Under the pieces are notes generated by a model that was given only the letters and a program-made list of their open reading frames with translations, searched no databases and had not been told where the DNA came from. A stretch of 64,000 nucleotides of DNA from an uncultured Acidimicrobiales bacterium (GTDB lineage Bacteria > Actinomycetota > Acidimicrobiia > Acidimicrobiales > Bin134), in NCBI GenBank assembly GCA_951813555.1, contig OX638344.1, positions 1,116,001 through 1,180,000 of the forward strand, read 5' to 3'. Positions 45,068-54,015 of this stretch are shown piece by piece. The stretch's first letter is position 1; every line of letters starts with the position of its first letter. A program made the translations under genes and the position numbers.

Positions 45068-45664
45068 ATGGGTAGGTACCCTCGGAGCATCAGAGGCGGA
45101 GCGGACGACACGGAGCTGGTGAAAAAAGCCCAAAGGGGCGACCAGGCCGCGTTCGATGCCCTGCTGCGGCGGCACTACAACCAGGTCTATGCCATCTGTA
45201 GGCGGCTGGCCGGCAACGATGCCGACGCCCTCGACGCCACCCAGGAGGCGCTCATCACCCTGGTGCGACGCATCGACCGTTTCGATGGGCGGTCGAAGTT
45301 CACCACCTGGATGCACAGGGTGGTGACCAACGCCTGTCTGGACGAGCTGCGACGACGGGGTCGGCGGCCGGTGCCGTCCCCTGTTGAGGAGCAGCCTCTG
45401 GCGGCCGTTGATCGGCCGGTGGCCGACTCGGTGAGCGACCGGTTGGACATCGACGATGCCCTGGCTCAGGTCCCCGAAGCATTTCGAGTGCCGGTGGTGC
45501 TGTGCGACCAACTGGGTTTGAGCTACCAGGAGATCGCCCAAGAGTTGGACATCGCCCCCGGGACGGTCCGATCCCGCATATCCCGGGGCCGCCGGCGCCT
45601 GGCCGAACTGTTGATCGGGAACCCAGACGACCCCGGACAACGTCACACTGGGGAACAACCATGA
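45068..45664 (+). CDS. ECF-family RNA polymerase sigma factor
   Basis: 198 residues. Region 2 reads FDALLRRHYNQVYAICRRLAGNDADALDATQEALITLVRRIDRFDGRSKFTTWMHRVVTNACLDELRRRGRRP and region 4 VPVVLCDQLGLSYQEIAQELDIAPGTVRSRISRGRRRLAELL (only key parts are quoted). The pattern fits group IV (ECF) sigma factors that regulate envelope functions. It overlaps its likely anti-sigma gene by ATGA. A divergent DUF4349 lipoprotein is 94 bases away. Confidence 0.9.
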   Translation: MGRYPRSIRGGADDTELVKKAQRGDQAAFDALLRRHYNQVYAICRRLAGNDADALDATQEALITLVRRIDRFDGRSKFTTWMHRVVTNACLDELRRRGRRPVPSPVEEQPLAAVDRPVADSVSDRLDIDDALAQVPEAFRVPVVLCDQLGLSYQEIAQELDIAPGTVRSRISRGRRRLAELLIGNPDDPGQRHTGEQP

Positions 45665-46650
45665 GCGACGAGCGCGACGACATGACGCCACAGGACCTGG
45701 ACGAGCTGGCCTCCGCCTATCTGGACGGGGAAGCCACGGCGGAAGAGGCCGCCCTGGTAGAGAGCGATCCCCGCTTGCAGGACCTGGTGGAAGAGCTCCG
45801 GGCCGTCCGGAACCTGGTGGCCGCCCCGGTGAATCCGCCCACCGACGAGGTGCGGGATCAGATGATCGCCCAGGCCCTAGACCACCGGGCCCCGGAGGTA
45901 TCGCTGGAGAAGGCCCGCCGCCGGCTCCGGACGATTCCCCCCCAGGCAAGGGTTATTCTGACCGCGGCCGCGGTGGTAGCGGCCATCGCCGTGGTGGGCG
46001 TGACCGTTCTTGAGCAAATCGGCGACGATGATGCCGGCGAACGAATCGCCTACGACTCGGCGCCAGCGATGGCCGACGCGCCGGCGGATGCAGAGGAAAT
46101 GCCGATGCCAGCTCCAGCCGCCGATCCCGAGAGCGCGGAAGCTGCCGAAGAATCACTGGCCAGTCCTGATTCTGACGACGCCGCAGATGCCTTCTCCGCA
46201 GAAGCTCCCGCCGAGGAAATGATGGATGAGGAAATGGCTGTTGGCCTTGCTGAAGCCCCCATGGACGACGACTTCCCCAGCGATGATATGGCCGAACCCG
46301 AGCCGATGATGGCCGACGAGCCAGATGTCGCACCAACATCTAGCGAAGCCCCCTTGGTGTTCGAAACCGCGGCCGATCTTGCCACTTATGCAAAGGAAGT
46401 CGCTGTGGAGCTAAGCGATCCTCAGGAGCTCGAGCTTCTCGAGGAAGCTGCTGCCATCGATCTCATGGGCTGCCCATTGTTCCCCGACGAGGGGCTCGAG
46501 CTGCTGGCCCGATTTGATGCCGTCGTAGATCAAGTCGAAGTCCAGGCGTCGGTGTACCTCAGCGACCGCGATCTGCAATTGACAGAAACATCCCCACCAC
46601 CCGAATGCGAGCTCCTCAATTCCCACACCTTCCTCGACTGGTCCGAATAG
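45661..46650 (+). CDS. Transmembrane anti-sigma factor with disordered Met/Glu/Ala-rich ectodomain
   Basis: 329 residues. DELASAYLDGEATAEEAALV (about 14-33) is the anti-sigma N-terminal domain. A single helix lies at about 97-118. Outside follows about 120 residues rich in Ala, Glu, Asp, Pro and Met (EEMPMPAPAADPES, PMDDDFPSDDMAEPEPMMADEP), then a folded C-terminal region (about 225-329) with one cysteine pair (LMGCPLF and PPECELL). It should hold the co-transcribed ECF sigma at the membrane. The shared composition with the divergent DUF4349 protein suggests they act together outside the cell. Confidence 0.8.
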   Translation: MSDERDDMTPQDLDELASAYLDGEATAEEAALVESDPRLQDLVEELRAVRNLVAAPVNPPTDEVRDQMIAQALDHRAPEVSLEKARRRLRTIPPQARVILTAAAVVAAIAVVGVTVLEQIGDDDAGERIAYDSAPAMADAPADAEEMPMPAPAADPESAEAAEESLASPDSDDAADAFSAEAPAEEMMDEEMAVGLAEAPMDDDFPSDDMAEPEPMMADEPDVAPTSSEAPLVFETAADLATYAKEVAVELSDPQELELLEEAAAIDLMGCPLFPDEGLELLARFDAVVDQVEVQASVYLSDRDLQLTETSPPPECELLNSHTFLDWSE

Positions 46651-46710
46651 CTCCCTCCCCCTCTCCCCCAATATCCGATCTCGGCAAACTCGGCGGTAGT
46701 CTGAAGACCA

Positions 46711-47040
46711 ATGTCTGACGCCTCTGAGCCGAAGGAAGAAGCAACTACCGCCTCGATGCTGGGATTGTCGGAGGACTGGCCCGAGCAGGCCGCCGATGCC
46801 GTCGTCAACACCGTGGACAAGGTCCGGGATGTGACGACCGGACCGGTGGTCAACCTCAGCCGCCTGCTGGCCTATGTCATCTTCGGGGTGTTTCCCCTGC
46901 TTATTGTGCTCGTGCTGGGCATCATCGCCGCGGTGCGCGGACTGGAGGTGGCCACAGGGCGGGCCTGGGCGGCTCACGGCATTCTCGGCCTGTTGTTCGT
47001 TTCGCTGGGTGCCTTGGCCTGGTCGAGGCGGCCCTCGTGA
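46711..47040 (+). CDS. Small membrane protein upstream of trxB
   Basis: 109 residues. A soluble N-terminal part (about 1-47) with PEQAADAVVNTVDKVRDVTTGP is followed by two helices (about 49-73 and 84-103). No family is recognised. Its stop overlaps the trxB GTG (GTGA), so it is coupled to the thioredoxin system. Small proteins at this position recur in related actinobacteria. Confidence 0.6.
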   Translation: MSDASEPKEEATTASMLGLSEDWPEQAADAVVNTVDKVRDVTTGPVVNLSRLLAYVIFGVFPLLIVLVLGIIAAVRGLEVATGRAWAAHGILGLLFVSLGALAWSRRPS

Positions 47041-48008
47041 CCGAGGCGGCCATCCGCGAGGTGATCATCATCGGCTCAGGGCCGGCCGGGCTGACCGCGG
47101 CCGTCTACACCGCCCGGGCCAACCTTGCTCCCCTGGTCATCGAGGGTGAGCCGTCGTCCACCAGCGACCAGCCTGGCGGTCAGCTTATGCTCACCACCGA
47201 CGTGGAGAACTACCCCGGCTTCCCCGACGGGGTTATGGGCCCCGAGTTGATGATCAAGTTCCGAGAGCAAGCCCAGCGGTTCGGCGCAGAGATGCTCACC
47301 GAGAAGGTCAGCCGGGTCGACTTGTCCGGTCCGCCCCATGGCGTGTGGGTGGGCGATCCGAATGCGCCCGAGCCCACCTACCGGGCGTGGGCGGTGATCG
47401 TGTCCACCGGAGCCCAGTCGATCATGCTGGGCTTGGAGGCTGAGGAGCGGCTGATAGGCCACGGCCTGTCCACCTGTGCCACCTGTGATGGGTTCTTCTT
47501 CCGGGATCAACACATCGCGGTGGTGGGCGGTGGCGATTCGGCCATGGAAGAAGCCACTTTTTTGACTCGTTTTGCCTCAAAAGTCACGGTAATTCACCGA
47601 CGGGACGAACTGAGGGCCTCGAAAATCATGCAAGACCGGGCATTCGCCAACGACCGTATCGAGTTCTTGTGGAACAATGTGGTAACCAACATCCGAGGAG
47701 AGGACAAGCTTGCCGGAGTCGAGGTCCACAATGTGGTCACCGGCAAGACCTCCCTCCTGGATGTGACCGGGCTGTTCATCGCTATCGGCCACCGGCCCAA
47801 CACCGACTTGTTCGAGGGGCAGCTGAAGCGCAAAGAAAACGGGTACCTGGTCACTCAGCCCGATTCCAGCCACACTGATGTCGAGGGCGTTTTCGCCTGC
47901 GGCGACGTGCAAGATGATTTCTACCGCCAGGCGGTGACCGCCGCCGGGTCGGGTTGCATGGCTGCCATCGACGCCGAGCGGTGGTTGGAATCCGCAGGAC
48001 ACGGCTAA
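47037..48008 (+). CDS. trxB: Thioredoxin-disulfide reductase
   Basis: 323 residues with a GTG start. FAD motif IIGSGPAGLTAAVYTARANLAPLV, redox CATC (about residue 140, in STCATCDGFFF), the NADPH motif VVGGGDSAMEEATFL and a C-terminal FACGDVQDDFYRQAVTAAGSGCMAA are all intact. It reduces thioredoxin with NADPH. It forms an operon with trxA, cwlM-like and the membrane protein upstream. Confidence 0.96.
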   Translation: MTEAAIREVIIIGSGPAGLTAAVYTARANLAPLVIEGEPSSTSDQPGGQLMLTTDVENYPGFPDGVMGPELMIKFREQAQRFGAEMLTEKVSRVDLSGPPHGVWVGDPNAPEPTYRAWAVIVSTGAQSIMLGLEAEERLIGHGLSTCATCDGFFFRDQHIAVVGGGDSAMEEATFLTRFASKVTVIHRRDELRASKIMQDRAFANDRIEFLWNNVVTNIRGEDKLAGVEVHNVVTGKTSLLDVTGLFIAIGHRPNTDLFEGQLKRKENGYLVTQPDSSHTDVEGVFACGDVQDDFYRQAVTAAGSGCMAAIDAERWLESAGHG

Positions 48009-48070
48009 ACCGGAAGACCGCTGATAGGCTGACCGCTCCCCGACCGCCGCAACCGAAGGGATGCCCACCG

Positions 48071-48400
48071 ATGGCTGAGAGCATCACCACGCTTACCAAC
48101 GAGACATTTGACGAAGTTATCGGCAGCGCCGAACTGCCAGTCGTCGTCGATTTTTGGGCTGAGTGGTGCGGCCCCTGCAAGATGATCGCCCCGATCCTCG
48201 ATGAGATCGCCGTTGAAAAAGCCGGTGTGCTCAGCGTGGCAAAGCTCAATGTGGACGATGCCCAAGACGTGGCCCTGCGCTACCAGGTGATGAGCATCCC
48301 CACGCTGATCGTGTTCAAAGACGGTGAGCCAGCGAAGCGGATCGTGGGCGCCAAGGGCAAAGAGCAGCTGCTCCAGGAAATCGGCGAAGTAGCGTTTTGA
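48071..48400 (+). CDS. trxA: Thioredoxin
   Basis: 109 residues from ATG 48071. The active site WCGPCK, the upstream FWAEW and the cis-proline region MSIPTLIVFKDG are standard. Reduced by TrxB, 62 bases upstream, and part of the SigH redox theme elsewhere in the window. Confidence 0.96.
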   Translation: MAESITTLTNETFDEVIGSAELPVVVDFWAEWCGPCKMIAPILDEIAVEKAGVLSVAKLNVDDAQDVALRYQVMSIPTLIVFKDGEPAKRIVGAKGKEQLLQEIGEVAF

Positions 48401-48465
48401 CTCAATCCGCCAGCGGTCTATCGCTTGCGAGGGGTTGACGAGCACAGCCGCGAGGAGCGCCCGAT

Positions 48466-49446
48466 TTGGCCGAAGACCACCTGCCCACGCTGAAGCGGGG
48501 CGACGAGAACGACGATGTCGTCGGCCTGCAACAGAAGCTGGCCGCCGCGGGATTCGCCCTGGCATTGGCGGCCAACGGGCACTTTGGTGCTTCCACGGCG
48601 GCGGCGGTCGCCGATTTCCAGGCCAGTCGAGGCCTCAGCGTCGACGGGATCTGCGGTCCTCACACCTGGGCCGCATTACAAGAGGCCGCATGGTTGCTCG
48701 GCGATCGAAATCTGTACTTGAGCCAGCCCATGCTGCGGGGAGATGACGTAGCTGAGTTGCAACTCCGACTAGGCGCGCTGGGTTTTGACGCCGGAAAAGT
48801 AGATGGCATCTTCGGACCCGACACGGCGGAAGCAATGAGAGAATTCCAGCTGAACACCGGCCTGGTCGCTGATGCGGTTTGCGGGGCAGCCACCACAGCA
48901 GCCCTCAAGCGGATGGCGGCCAGGGTCACACCCGCCACAGTGGCCGCGGTCCGAGAGCGGGCAAAGCTCCAGCGAGCTCCTCGAAGGCTGACCGAGCGAC
49001 ACATCATGATCGCATCGACCACCAGCATGGCCGCGGTGGCCGGGGAGCTGGCCACCGGGCTGCGACGCTCAGGAGCTGCCGTAACCGAGGTCTGCGACGT
49101 ACCCGAATCCGATCGGGTCGATGAGGCCAACCGCCTAGCAGTCGATGCATACCTGGGCTTGATGCCTTCGAAAGTCGAGGAGTGCCGAGTGGCCTACTTC
49201 GCCACTGAGGGGTTTGTCTCCCCTGGCGGTCAGCGGCTGGCCAGCATCCTCGGTCAGCGGCTCCCTGCCGCGCTGGGCACCGACAATGTCGAGGTGAAGG
49301 GCATGCGGTTGCCAGTGCTGCGCCACACCCGCATGACCGCAGTCCAATGCCTCATAGGACCAGCCGGTCTTGTGCAGGCCCGCCTCTCCCCCCTCGCTCG
49401 AACTATCGAAGGCTGTCTGGCCCTATGGGCTACAAAGCCGGCCTAA
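48466..49446 (+). CDS. cwlM: CwlM-like protein: two peptidoglycan-binding domains and a degenerate amidase-3 domain
   Basis: 326 residues from TTG 48466, preceded by GAGGAGCG. Two PG_binding_1 modules (about 8-68, DENDDVVGLQQKLAAAGF, and about 88-150, VAELQLRLGALGFDAGKVDGIFGPDTAEAM) are followed by an Amidase_3-like region (about 177-326). The zinc-binding histidine and glutamate are not visible; the expected HaN segment reads LGLMPSKVEECRVAYFATEGF. In mycobacteria CwlM is a non-enzymatic regulator of peptidoglycan synthesis. The gene order trxA-cwlM-parB is conserved. Confidence 0.85.
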   Translation: MAEDHLPTLKRGDENDDVVGLQQKLAAAGFALALAANGHFGASTAAAVADFQASRGLSVDGICGPHTWAALQEAAWLLGDRNLYLSQPMLRGDDVAELQLRLGALGFDAGKVDGIFGPDTAEAMREFQLNTGLVADAVCGAATTAALKRMAARVTPATVAAVRERAKLQRAPRRLTERHIMIASTTSMAAVAGELATGLRRSGAAVTEVCDVPESDRVDEANRLAVDAYLGLMPSKVEECRVAYFATEGFVSPGGQRLASILGQRLPAALGTDNVEVKGMRLPVLRHTRMTAVQCLIGPAGLVQARLSPLARTIEGCLALWATKPA

Positions 49447-49523
49447 ACCCTCCCCCCAACAGCGAGGCAAGGGCCCCAACCCAGGTGGGTCGGTGGGTGG
49501 TGTCGGGGCCAGGACTCGGCGCC

Positions 49524-49540
49524 GCGGCTCGGCGAGCCGC
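49524..49540. terminator. Hairpin between convergent cwlM-like gene and parB
   Basis: A 7-base stem GCGGCTC (49524-49530) pairs with GAGCCGC (49534-49540) over a 3-base loop, in the 127 bases between two convergent stops. There is no U tract, so it may work as a weak or bidirectional terminator. Confidence 0.4.
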
Positions 49541-49573
49541 CCCGGCGACAGGACCCGCCGGAGGATGGTCAAC

Positions 49574-50452
49574 TTACCCCTGTAGCATCACCCGATAGAT
49601 CCGCTCCAGATCATCCAAATCAGCAAACTGGATCACCAGCTTTCCCTGACCCTTGCCGAGCGTCACATCTACCTTGGTATCGAGATGATCGCTCAACAGG
49701 CTCTCCAATTCGAGCACTGCAACTCCCCGATCAGCGCTGGCCGGCCGATCCCTGGTCTGCTTGATATCATTAGCGTCTGGAGAGCTGGCCCGAGCCGCTT
49801 CCTCAACCATTCGGACAGTCAGGCCGTCAGAAGCTGCCTCTCTTGCCAGTTTGATCAACCGCTTCTCGCTGATTACCCCCAGCAGCGCTCGAGCATGGCC
49901 AGCCGACAAAGAACCGTCCACCACCATTGCCTTCACTTCGTCGGGCAGTTGCAGCAGACGCACAGTGTTGGCCACCGCCGATCGGCTTCGGCCCAAACGC
50001 TTGGCCACAGTTTCCTGAGTGAAACCGAATTCGTCAATCAGCTGCTGGCATGCAGTTGCCTCTTCGATGGCATTCAAGTCCTCGCGGTGGAGGTTCTCCA
50101 ACAGAGCCTGCTCCAGCGCATCGGCATCTTTCGCGGTGCGGACCACCGCAGGAATCCGCTCAAGTCCTGCCTGGCTTGCCGCTCGACAGCGGCGTTCGCC
50201 GGCAATCAGCTCATAAGTCCCGTCGGAGCGGGTTCGAACCAACACCGGCTGAAGCACACCAACCTTGCGAATGGACTCGGTCAGCACATCTAGGGATTCT
50301 TGATCGAACTTGTCGCGAGGCTGATACGGATTTACCGATATAGCTTCTAGGGGAAGCTCCAAATAGGCAGAAGCATGGACCCCTTCGGATTGTGTTGTCG
50401 GGTCCGAGATGAGAGCGCTGAGCCCTCTACCCAACCCTGGCGAGCGCGCCAC
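49574..50452 (-). CDS. parB: Chromosome-partitioning protein ParB
   Basis: 292 residues. The N-terminal CTPase region holds YQPRDKFDQESLDVLTESIRKVGVLQPVLVR, GERRCRAASQAG and ENLHREDLNAIEEA; the HTH (FTQETVAKRLGRSRSAVANTVRLLQLP) and the C-terminal dimerisation end are complete. It binds parS, spreads and loads SMC. The start overlaps the parA end by 26 bases in another frame. Confidence 0.95.
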   Translation of the reverse strand: MARSPGLGRGLSALISDPTTQSEGVHASAYLELPLEAISVNPYQPRDKFDQESLDVLTESIRKVGVLQPVLVRTRSDGTYELIAGERRCRAASQAGLERIPAVVRTAKDADALEQALLENLHREDLNAIEEATACQQLIDEFGFTQETVAKRLGRSRSAVANTVRLLQLPDEVKAMVVDGSLSAGHARALLGVISEKRLIKLAREAASDGLTVRMVEEAARASSPDANDIKQTRDRPASADRGVAVLELESLLSDHLDTKVDVTLGKGQGKLVIQFADLDDLERIYRVMLQG

Positions 50453-51233
50453 CGACGACCTCCTTGGCTAATTCGCGGTAGGCCAGCGCACCCCGCGAAC
50501 TGGGATAAGTGACTGTGACTGGAGCTCCGTGCGACGGCGCCTCCGCTAGTCGAACGGTCCGGGGGATCATCTGGCGGCAGACTTTGTCGCCAAAATAGCT
50601 GCGGATCTCCGAAGCAACCTGCGCAGAGAGCTTGGTGCGACCGTCGTACATCACCAGCACGATGAGGGAGATATCCAGCTCGCTGTTGAGACTGTTGCGA
50701 ACCAGGTCGATATTTCGCATCAGCTGTCCGAGGCCTTCGAGCGCGTAATACTCGCATTGGATAGGAACCATGACTTCTCGGGCTGCGGCCAACGCGTTGA
50801 CGGTGAGCAGGCCAAGCGAGGGCGGACAGTCCACAAAGATGAAATCAAAGTCATGGGTAACGGAGGCAAGGGCGGAATCGAGTCTCCGCTCCCGGCTGAA
50901 GGCCGGCACCAGCTCGATTTCTGCTCCGGCAAGGTCGAGCGTGGAAGGAGCTAGCCAGAGGTTCTCCACCTGGGTAGAAACCGCGCTGTCCGACATACGC
51001 CCGTTCTGGAGGAGAACGTCGTAGGTGGAAACGCCCCCAGCAAACGGATCCACTCCCAATCCAGTAGTGGCATTGGCTTGAGGATCCAAGTCGACAACAA
51101 GTACCCGTTGGCCCAATTCGGCAAGGGCGGCAGAAAGGTTCACCGTGGTTGTGGTCTTGCCGACACCGCCCTTTTGATTGGCAATCGCAATAACGCGACA
51201 AGACCGAGATTGTTCTGCACTGGAGACCGACAC
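50427..51233 (-). CDS. parA: Chromosome-partitioning ATPase ParA
   Basis: 268 residues. The Walker A (deviant) motif ANQKGGVGKTTTTVNL, LVVDLDPQANATTGLG, FDFIFVDCPPSLGLLTVNAL and the LIVLVMYDGRTKLSAQV region are all standard. It powers ParB-parS segregation. It lies between rsmG and parB and next to the parS-like site at 51283-51298. Confidence 0.96.
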   Translation of the reverse strand: MSVSSAEQSRSCRVIAIANQKGGVGKTTTTVNLSAALAELGQRVLVVDLDPQANATTGLGVDPFAGGVSTYDVLLQNGRMSDSAVSTQVENLWLAPSTLDLAGAEIELVPAFSRERRLDSALASVTHDFDFIFVDCPPSLGLLTVNALAAAREVMVPIQCEYYALEGLGQLMRNIDLVRNSLNSELDISLIVLVMYDGRTKLSAQVASEIRSYFGDKVCRQMIPRTVRLAEAPSHGAPVTVTYPSSRGALAYRELAKEVVGGALARVG

Positions 51234-51282
51234 CTAGACGATTCTCCCTCACCCTCAACCAGCGGTCAAGGACACTGGCGGA

Positions 51283-51298
51283 TGTTTCATGTGAAACA
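51283..51298. promoter_or_regulatory. parS-like centromere site
   Basis: TGTTTCATGTGAAACA matches the parS consensus TGTTNCACGTGAAACA at all but one position. Its 3-base flanks (GGA...TCC) extend the palindrome to 51280-51301. It lies between the rsmG stop and the parA start, as is usual near actinobacterial origins. Confidence 0.88.
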
Positions 51299-51305
51299 TC
51301 CGCGG

Positions 51306-51905
51306 TCAAGCGGGCAGAGGACAGGGGGCCAACTGGGTTGCGCAGTGGAATCTTGGGGTCGTTCGGATGAGACGATCGGGACCCAAACCCAACGCGGCGA
51401 GGGATTCGGCCGGCCAGGGAGCGGAATCGGGAGCGGCGCTGACCACAAGCTGGCCACCAAGCCGAAGCAATGGAGCCGCCACCTCGATCACCAGCGATGA
51501 GGATCCGAAGCTGCGGGCAGTTACAAGATCGGCTTTGCCGCGGTGCTGCTCCTGCTTCCCCAGATTCTGGGCCGTGACATGGCGCACGACAATCCGGTCC
51601 GACCACCCACTGCTGGCGCAGTGCTGCTCCAAGAATGCCGCTCGACGCAGTGAGGACTCCACCAGCGTCCACTGAGACCTCGGCCATACCGCGGCCAGAA
51701 CGAGAGCTGGCAAACCGCCTCCACTCCCCAAGTCCACCGCGATGGTGGGAATGCCAGCAACGGCCGCGGCAAAGCCCAACGAGTGATCGATGTGAAGATC
51801 TATCGTCTGGCGACCAATCCAACCCCGCTTCTGGGCTTGGCCGAATACCTCCACCAACCTCAAGCGGTCTTCAGCGGAAATCAACCGGGGACGATCACGA
51901 CCCAT
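51306..51905 (-). CDS. rsmG: 16S rRNA m7G527 methyltransferase RsmG
   Basis: 199 residues. The SAM-binding DLGSGGGLPALVLA, the LVESSLRRAAFLEQ region and VVRHVTAQNLGKQEQ fit RsmG. TARSFGSS is present where the ...TARAva... motif is expected. It methylates G527 of 16S rRNA; loss gives streptomycin resistance in other bacteria. It overlaps the jag stop by 25 bases. The parS-like site lies just after its stop. Confidence 0.92.
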   Translation of the reverse strand: MGRDRPRLISAEDRLRLVEVFGQAQKRGWIGRQTIDLHIDHSLGFAAAVAGIPTIAVDLGSGGGLPALVLAAVWPRSQWTLVESSLRRAAFLEQHCASSGWSDRIVVRHVTAQNLGKQEQHRGKADLVTARSFGSSSLVIEVAAPLLRLGGQLVVSAAPDSAPWPAESLAALGLGPDRLIRTTPRFHCATQLAPCPLPA

Positions 51906-52807
51906 CGACGGGGCTCTTGGCCTTCTGAGGCGGTGCCGACACCGTCGATCTCGGCCACAACATCGTGAACCACCTTGCGATCAGCGGCATTCATCGGCTC
52001 AAGGGGTCGATCAACGCCTGTGTCCCGCACCTCCAAAGCAATCTTCTCACAGAACGACTCGAGAGCGGCCCGGCGGCGCTCGCGGTAGCCGCCGATGTCA
52101 ACTCGGATGCGGCCCTCGCAGTTTCCATCCGACTTGCGCTGCACCAGCATCCGGGACAGATCCTCCACCGCCCGCAAAGTGTTGCCCTTGGGCCCGATGA
52201 GCAAGCCCACGCCTTCGGTGTTCTCCACCCTCATTTCCATCGTCTCGTCGTCGACGCTCTCGGCGTACACCTCAGCATCCAAATCGAAGGCATCCAGCAG
52301 CCCGTCCAGAAACTCAACTACTAGGGTGCTCTGCTCTTGCAAGCTCATCTGGTCTTCCATGGGTTTGCTCTTCCTTGCTTGTTCCCCCTCAGGGGCATTT
52401 GATGGACGATTCTTGCCAGCTTCTTTGTTGGTCTTGCTGGCATTCTGAGATTTCTTTGGCTGCGGCTCACGCGGAGACCGCTCTTTGTTCGAAGCTCCTG
52501 AACTCCGATTCTGGCCTTGACCGCTCCGGCCTCCTCGATTTCTGCCTTCTCTCAAGTTACCCCGATCAGACTTGCGATTTCGATTCCGATCCTTGTTGTT
52601 GGAAGGGCGGCGGTTCCGTTTCTCACGCGGCAGCACTGGCCGCACTCGAGCTCTGATTCGAGCCTCGGTTCGTCGAAGACCCAACAGCGCGGATTTGGGC
52701 TCATCCACAACGGAGAACTCTGCTTCGCTGCGGTCTACTCCCAACCGGTCGAGAGCTGCTTCTTCGGCTTGGGCAATGGTCTTGCCCGTGACTTCGAGCC
52801 ATTCCAT
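51881..52807 (-). CDS. jag: Jag/KhpB RNA-binding protein
   Basis: 308 residues. The N-terminal Jag_N domain (about 1-50, MEWLEVTGKTIAQAEEAALDRLG) is followed by a long basic low-complexity region (about 60-140, rich in Arg, Lys, Asn, Ser). A KH domain then has the GPKGNTL turn, and a final R3H motif reads ADRKVVHDVV. KhpB binds RNA and affects cell shape. It lies 2 bases from the yidC stop in the rpmH-to-parA run. Confidence 0.88.
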   Translation of the reverse strand: MEWLEVTGKTIAQAEEAALDRLGVDRSEAEFSVVDEPKSALLGLRRTEARIRARVRPVLPREKRNRRPSNNKDRNRNRKSDRGNLREGRNRGGRSGQGQNRSSGASNKERSPREPQPKKSQNASKTNKEAGKNRPSNAPEGEQARKSKPMEDQMSLQEQSTLVVEFLDGLLDAFDLDAEVYAESVDDETMEMRVENTEGVGLLIGPKGNTLRAVEDLSRMLVQRKSDGNCEGRIRVDIGGYRERRRAALESFCEKIALEVRDTGVDRPLEPMNAADRKVVHDVVAEIDGVGTASEGQEPRRWVVIVPG

Positions 52808-52809
52808 GG

Positions 52810-54015
52810 CTACCTTCTCCTCTTCTTACGCTGGCGCCGACGATCGGTGGGATGTGACTGATGGCCCTTTTGTGTGGTCCGGCTCGTCTGGCGTTGCTCG
52901 GGCGTTGATTTTGACGACTTGCTGCTTCCAGCCTTGGCCCCAGATGGCTTCGAGTCTCTCGCTCGCGTCTCTTTGGCTTCGGTCTCTTTGGCCGCCCGGG
53001 TCGGCCTCTGCTGTTCCGAAGGCCTCACCTGCGTCCGGCGGCTGTCTGTCCGCCGTTTAGGCGGAGTTCTCGATGTGGGTCGCCGGCTTCCGTGATCCTG
53101 TACCGGAGCGCGCGAGCTCTTCATCGGCTGTGGGGCAGGCTTCGCGGGCTCAGGAACCTCTTCTTCCTCGTCTTTCGTGCTTTCGATTTGAGCCTGGCGC
53201 TCCTTATGGGGTTTGTAGATGCGGCGGGTGATCACCGCTTGCTGCCCAACCCGCACGATGTTGGAGCTCACGAAGTAGAGATTCAGACCAGCGGGAAAAC
53301 CGACCGAGATGATCGGCAAGAACCAGGGCATCAACTTCATGATCATCTGCTGTTGGGGGTTCACGGGAGCATCAGGATCGCGGCGCCCGGCGATCTGGCG
53401 CTGCTGGACATAACTGGTCACGCCGATCAGCACGATCAGCAATAGGAACGGCAAGGCGGTGGAGAAGGAGTCCCGAAATGCGTCGGTGAGGCTGGCCGAC
53501 AAGTCCGTGCTCAGGAAGTTCATTTCCGTGGAGTTTTCGAGGGCGATCCGCAATTCGGAATCTGATGCCAAATACTCCGGGTTGAATGTCCGCTCGGGAA
53601 AAGCAGGAGAGGGCACCGCGTTTTCCCCGAACGGCACTCGCCAACCTGCATAGTTGCCTAAATCACTGACACGTCGCGTAAGTCCACGAATCAAACGAAA
53701 AAGTACAAAGAACACCGGAAGCTGGGCCAGCATGGGCAGGCAGCTGCCTAGTGGATTCACATTGTTGGCCTGATACAGGCGCATCATCTCTTCGTTCATC
53801 CGCTGGCGGTCGCCCTGGTACTGCGCCTGAAGCTTCTTAACCTCAGGCTGAAGGGCCGTCATTCGAAGCATGGAGCGGGTGGTGTAGAAGGTGAGCGGAG
53901 TCAGAACCAGCATCACCGTAAGGGTGAACAGCATGATGGCGATGCCGTAGCTGCTCCCCAGCGTGTAATACACCGCCAGCAACCAAGCAAGGCCGTCGAA
54001 CAACGCGTCAAACAC
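52810..54015 (-). CDS. yidC: YidC/Oxa1-type membrane insertase
   Basis: 401 residues. A hydrophobic start (LLAVYYTLGSSYGIAIMLFTLTVMLVLTPLTF) is followed by the YidC core RSMLRMTALQPEVKKLQAQYQGDRQRMNEEMMRLYQANNVNPLGSCLPMLAQLPVFFVLFRL (key parts quoted), a C-terminal helix (FPAGLNLYFVSSNIVRVGQQ), and a long basic tail (about 260-401) that can contact ribosomes. It inserts membrane proteins. The periplasmic domain between helix 1 and 2 is missing, as in gram-positive YidC. It overlaps yidD by 8 bases. Confidence 0.92.
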   Translation of the reverse strand: MFDALFDGLAWLLAVYYTLGSSYGIAIMLFTLTVMLVLTPLTFYTTRSMLRMTALQPEVKKLQAQYQGDRQRMNEEMMRLYQANNVNPLGSCLPMLAQLPVFFVLFRLIRGLTRRVSDLGNYAGWRVPFGENAVPSPAFPERTFNPEYLASDSELRIALENSTEMNFLSTDLSASLTDAFRDSFSTALPFLLLIVLIGVTSYVQQRQIAGRRDPDAPVNPQQQMIMKLMPWFLPIISVGFPAGLNLYFVSSNIVRVGQQAVITRRIYKPHKERQAQIESTKDEEEEVPEPAKPAPQPMKSSRAPVQDHGSRRPTSRTPPKRRTDSRRTQVRPSEQQRPTRAAKETEAKETRARDSKPSGAKAGSSKSSKSTPEQRQTSRTTQKGHQSHPTDRRRQRKKRRR

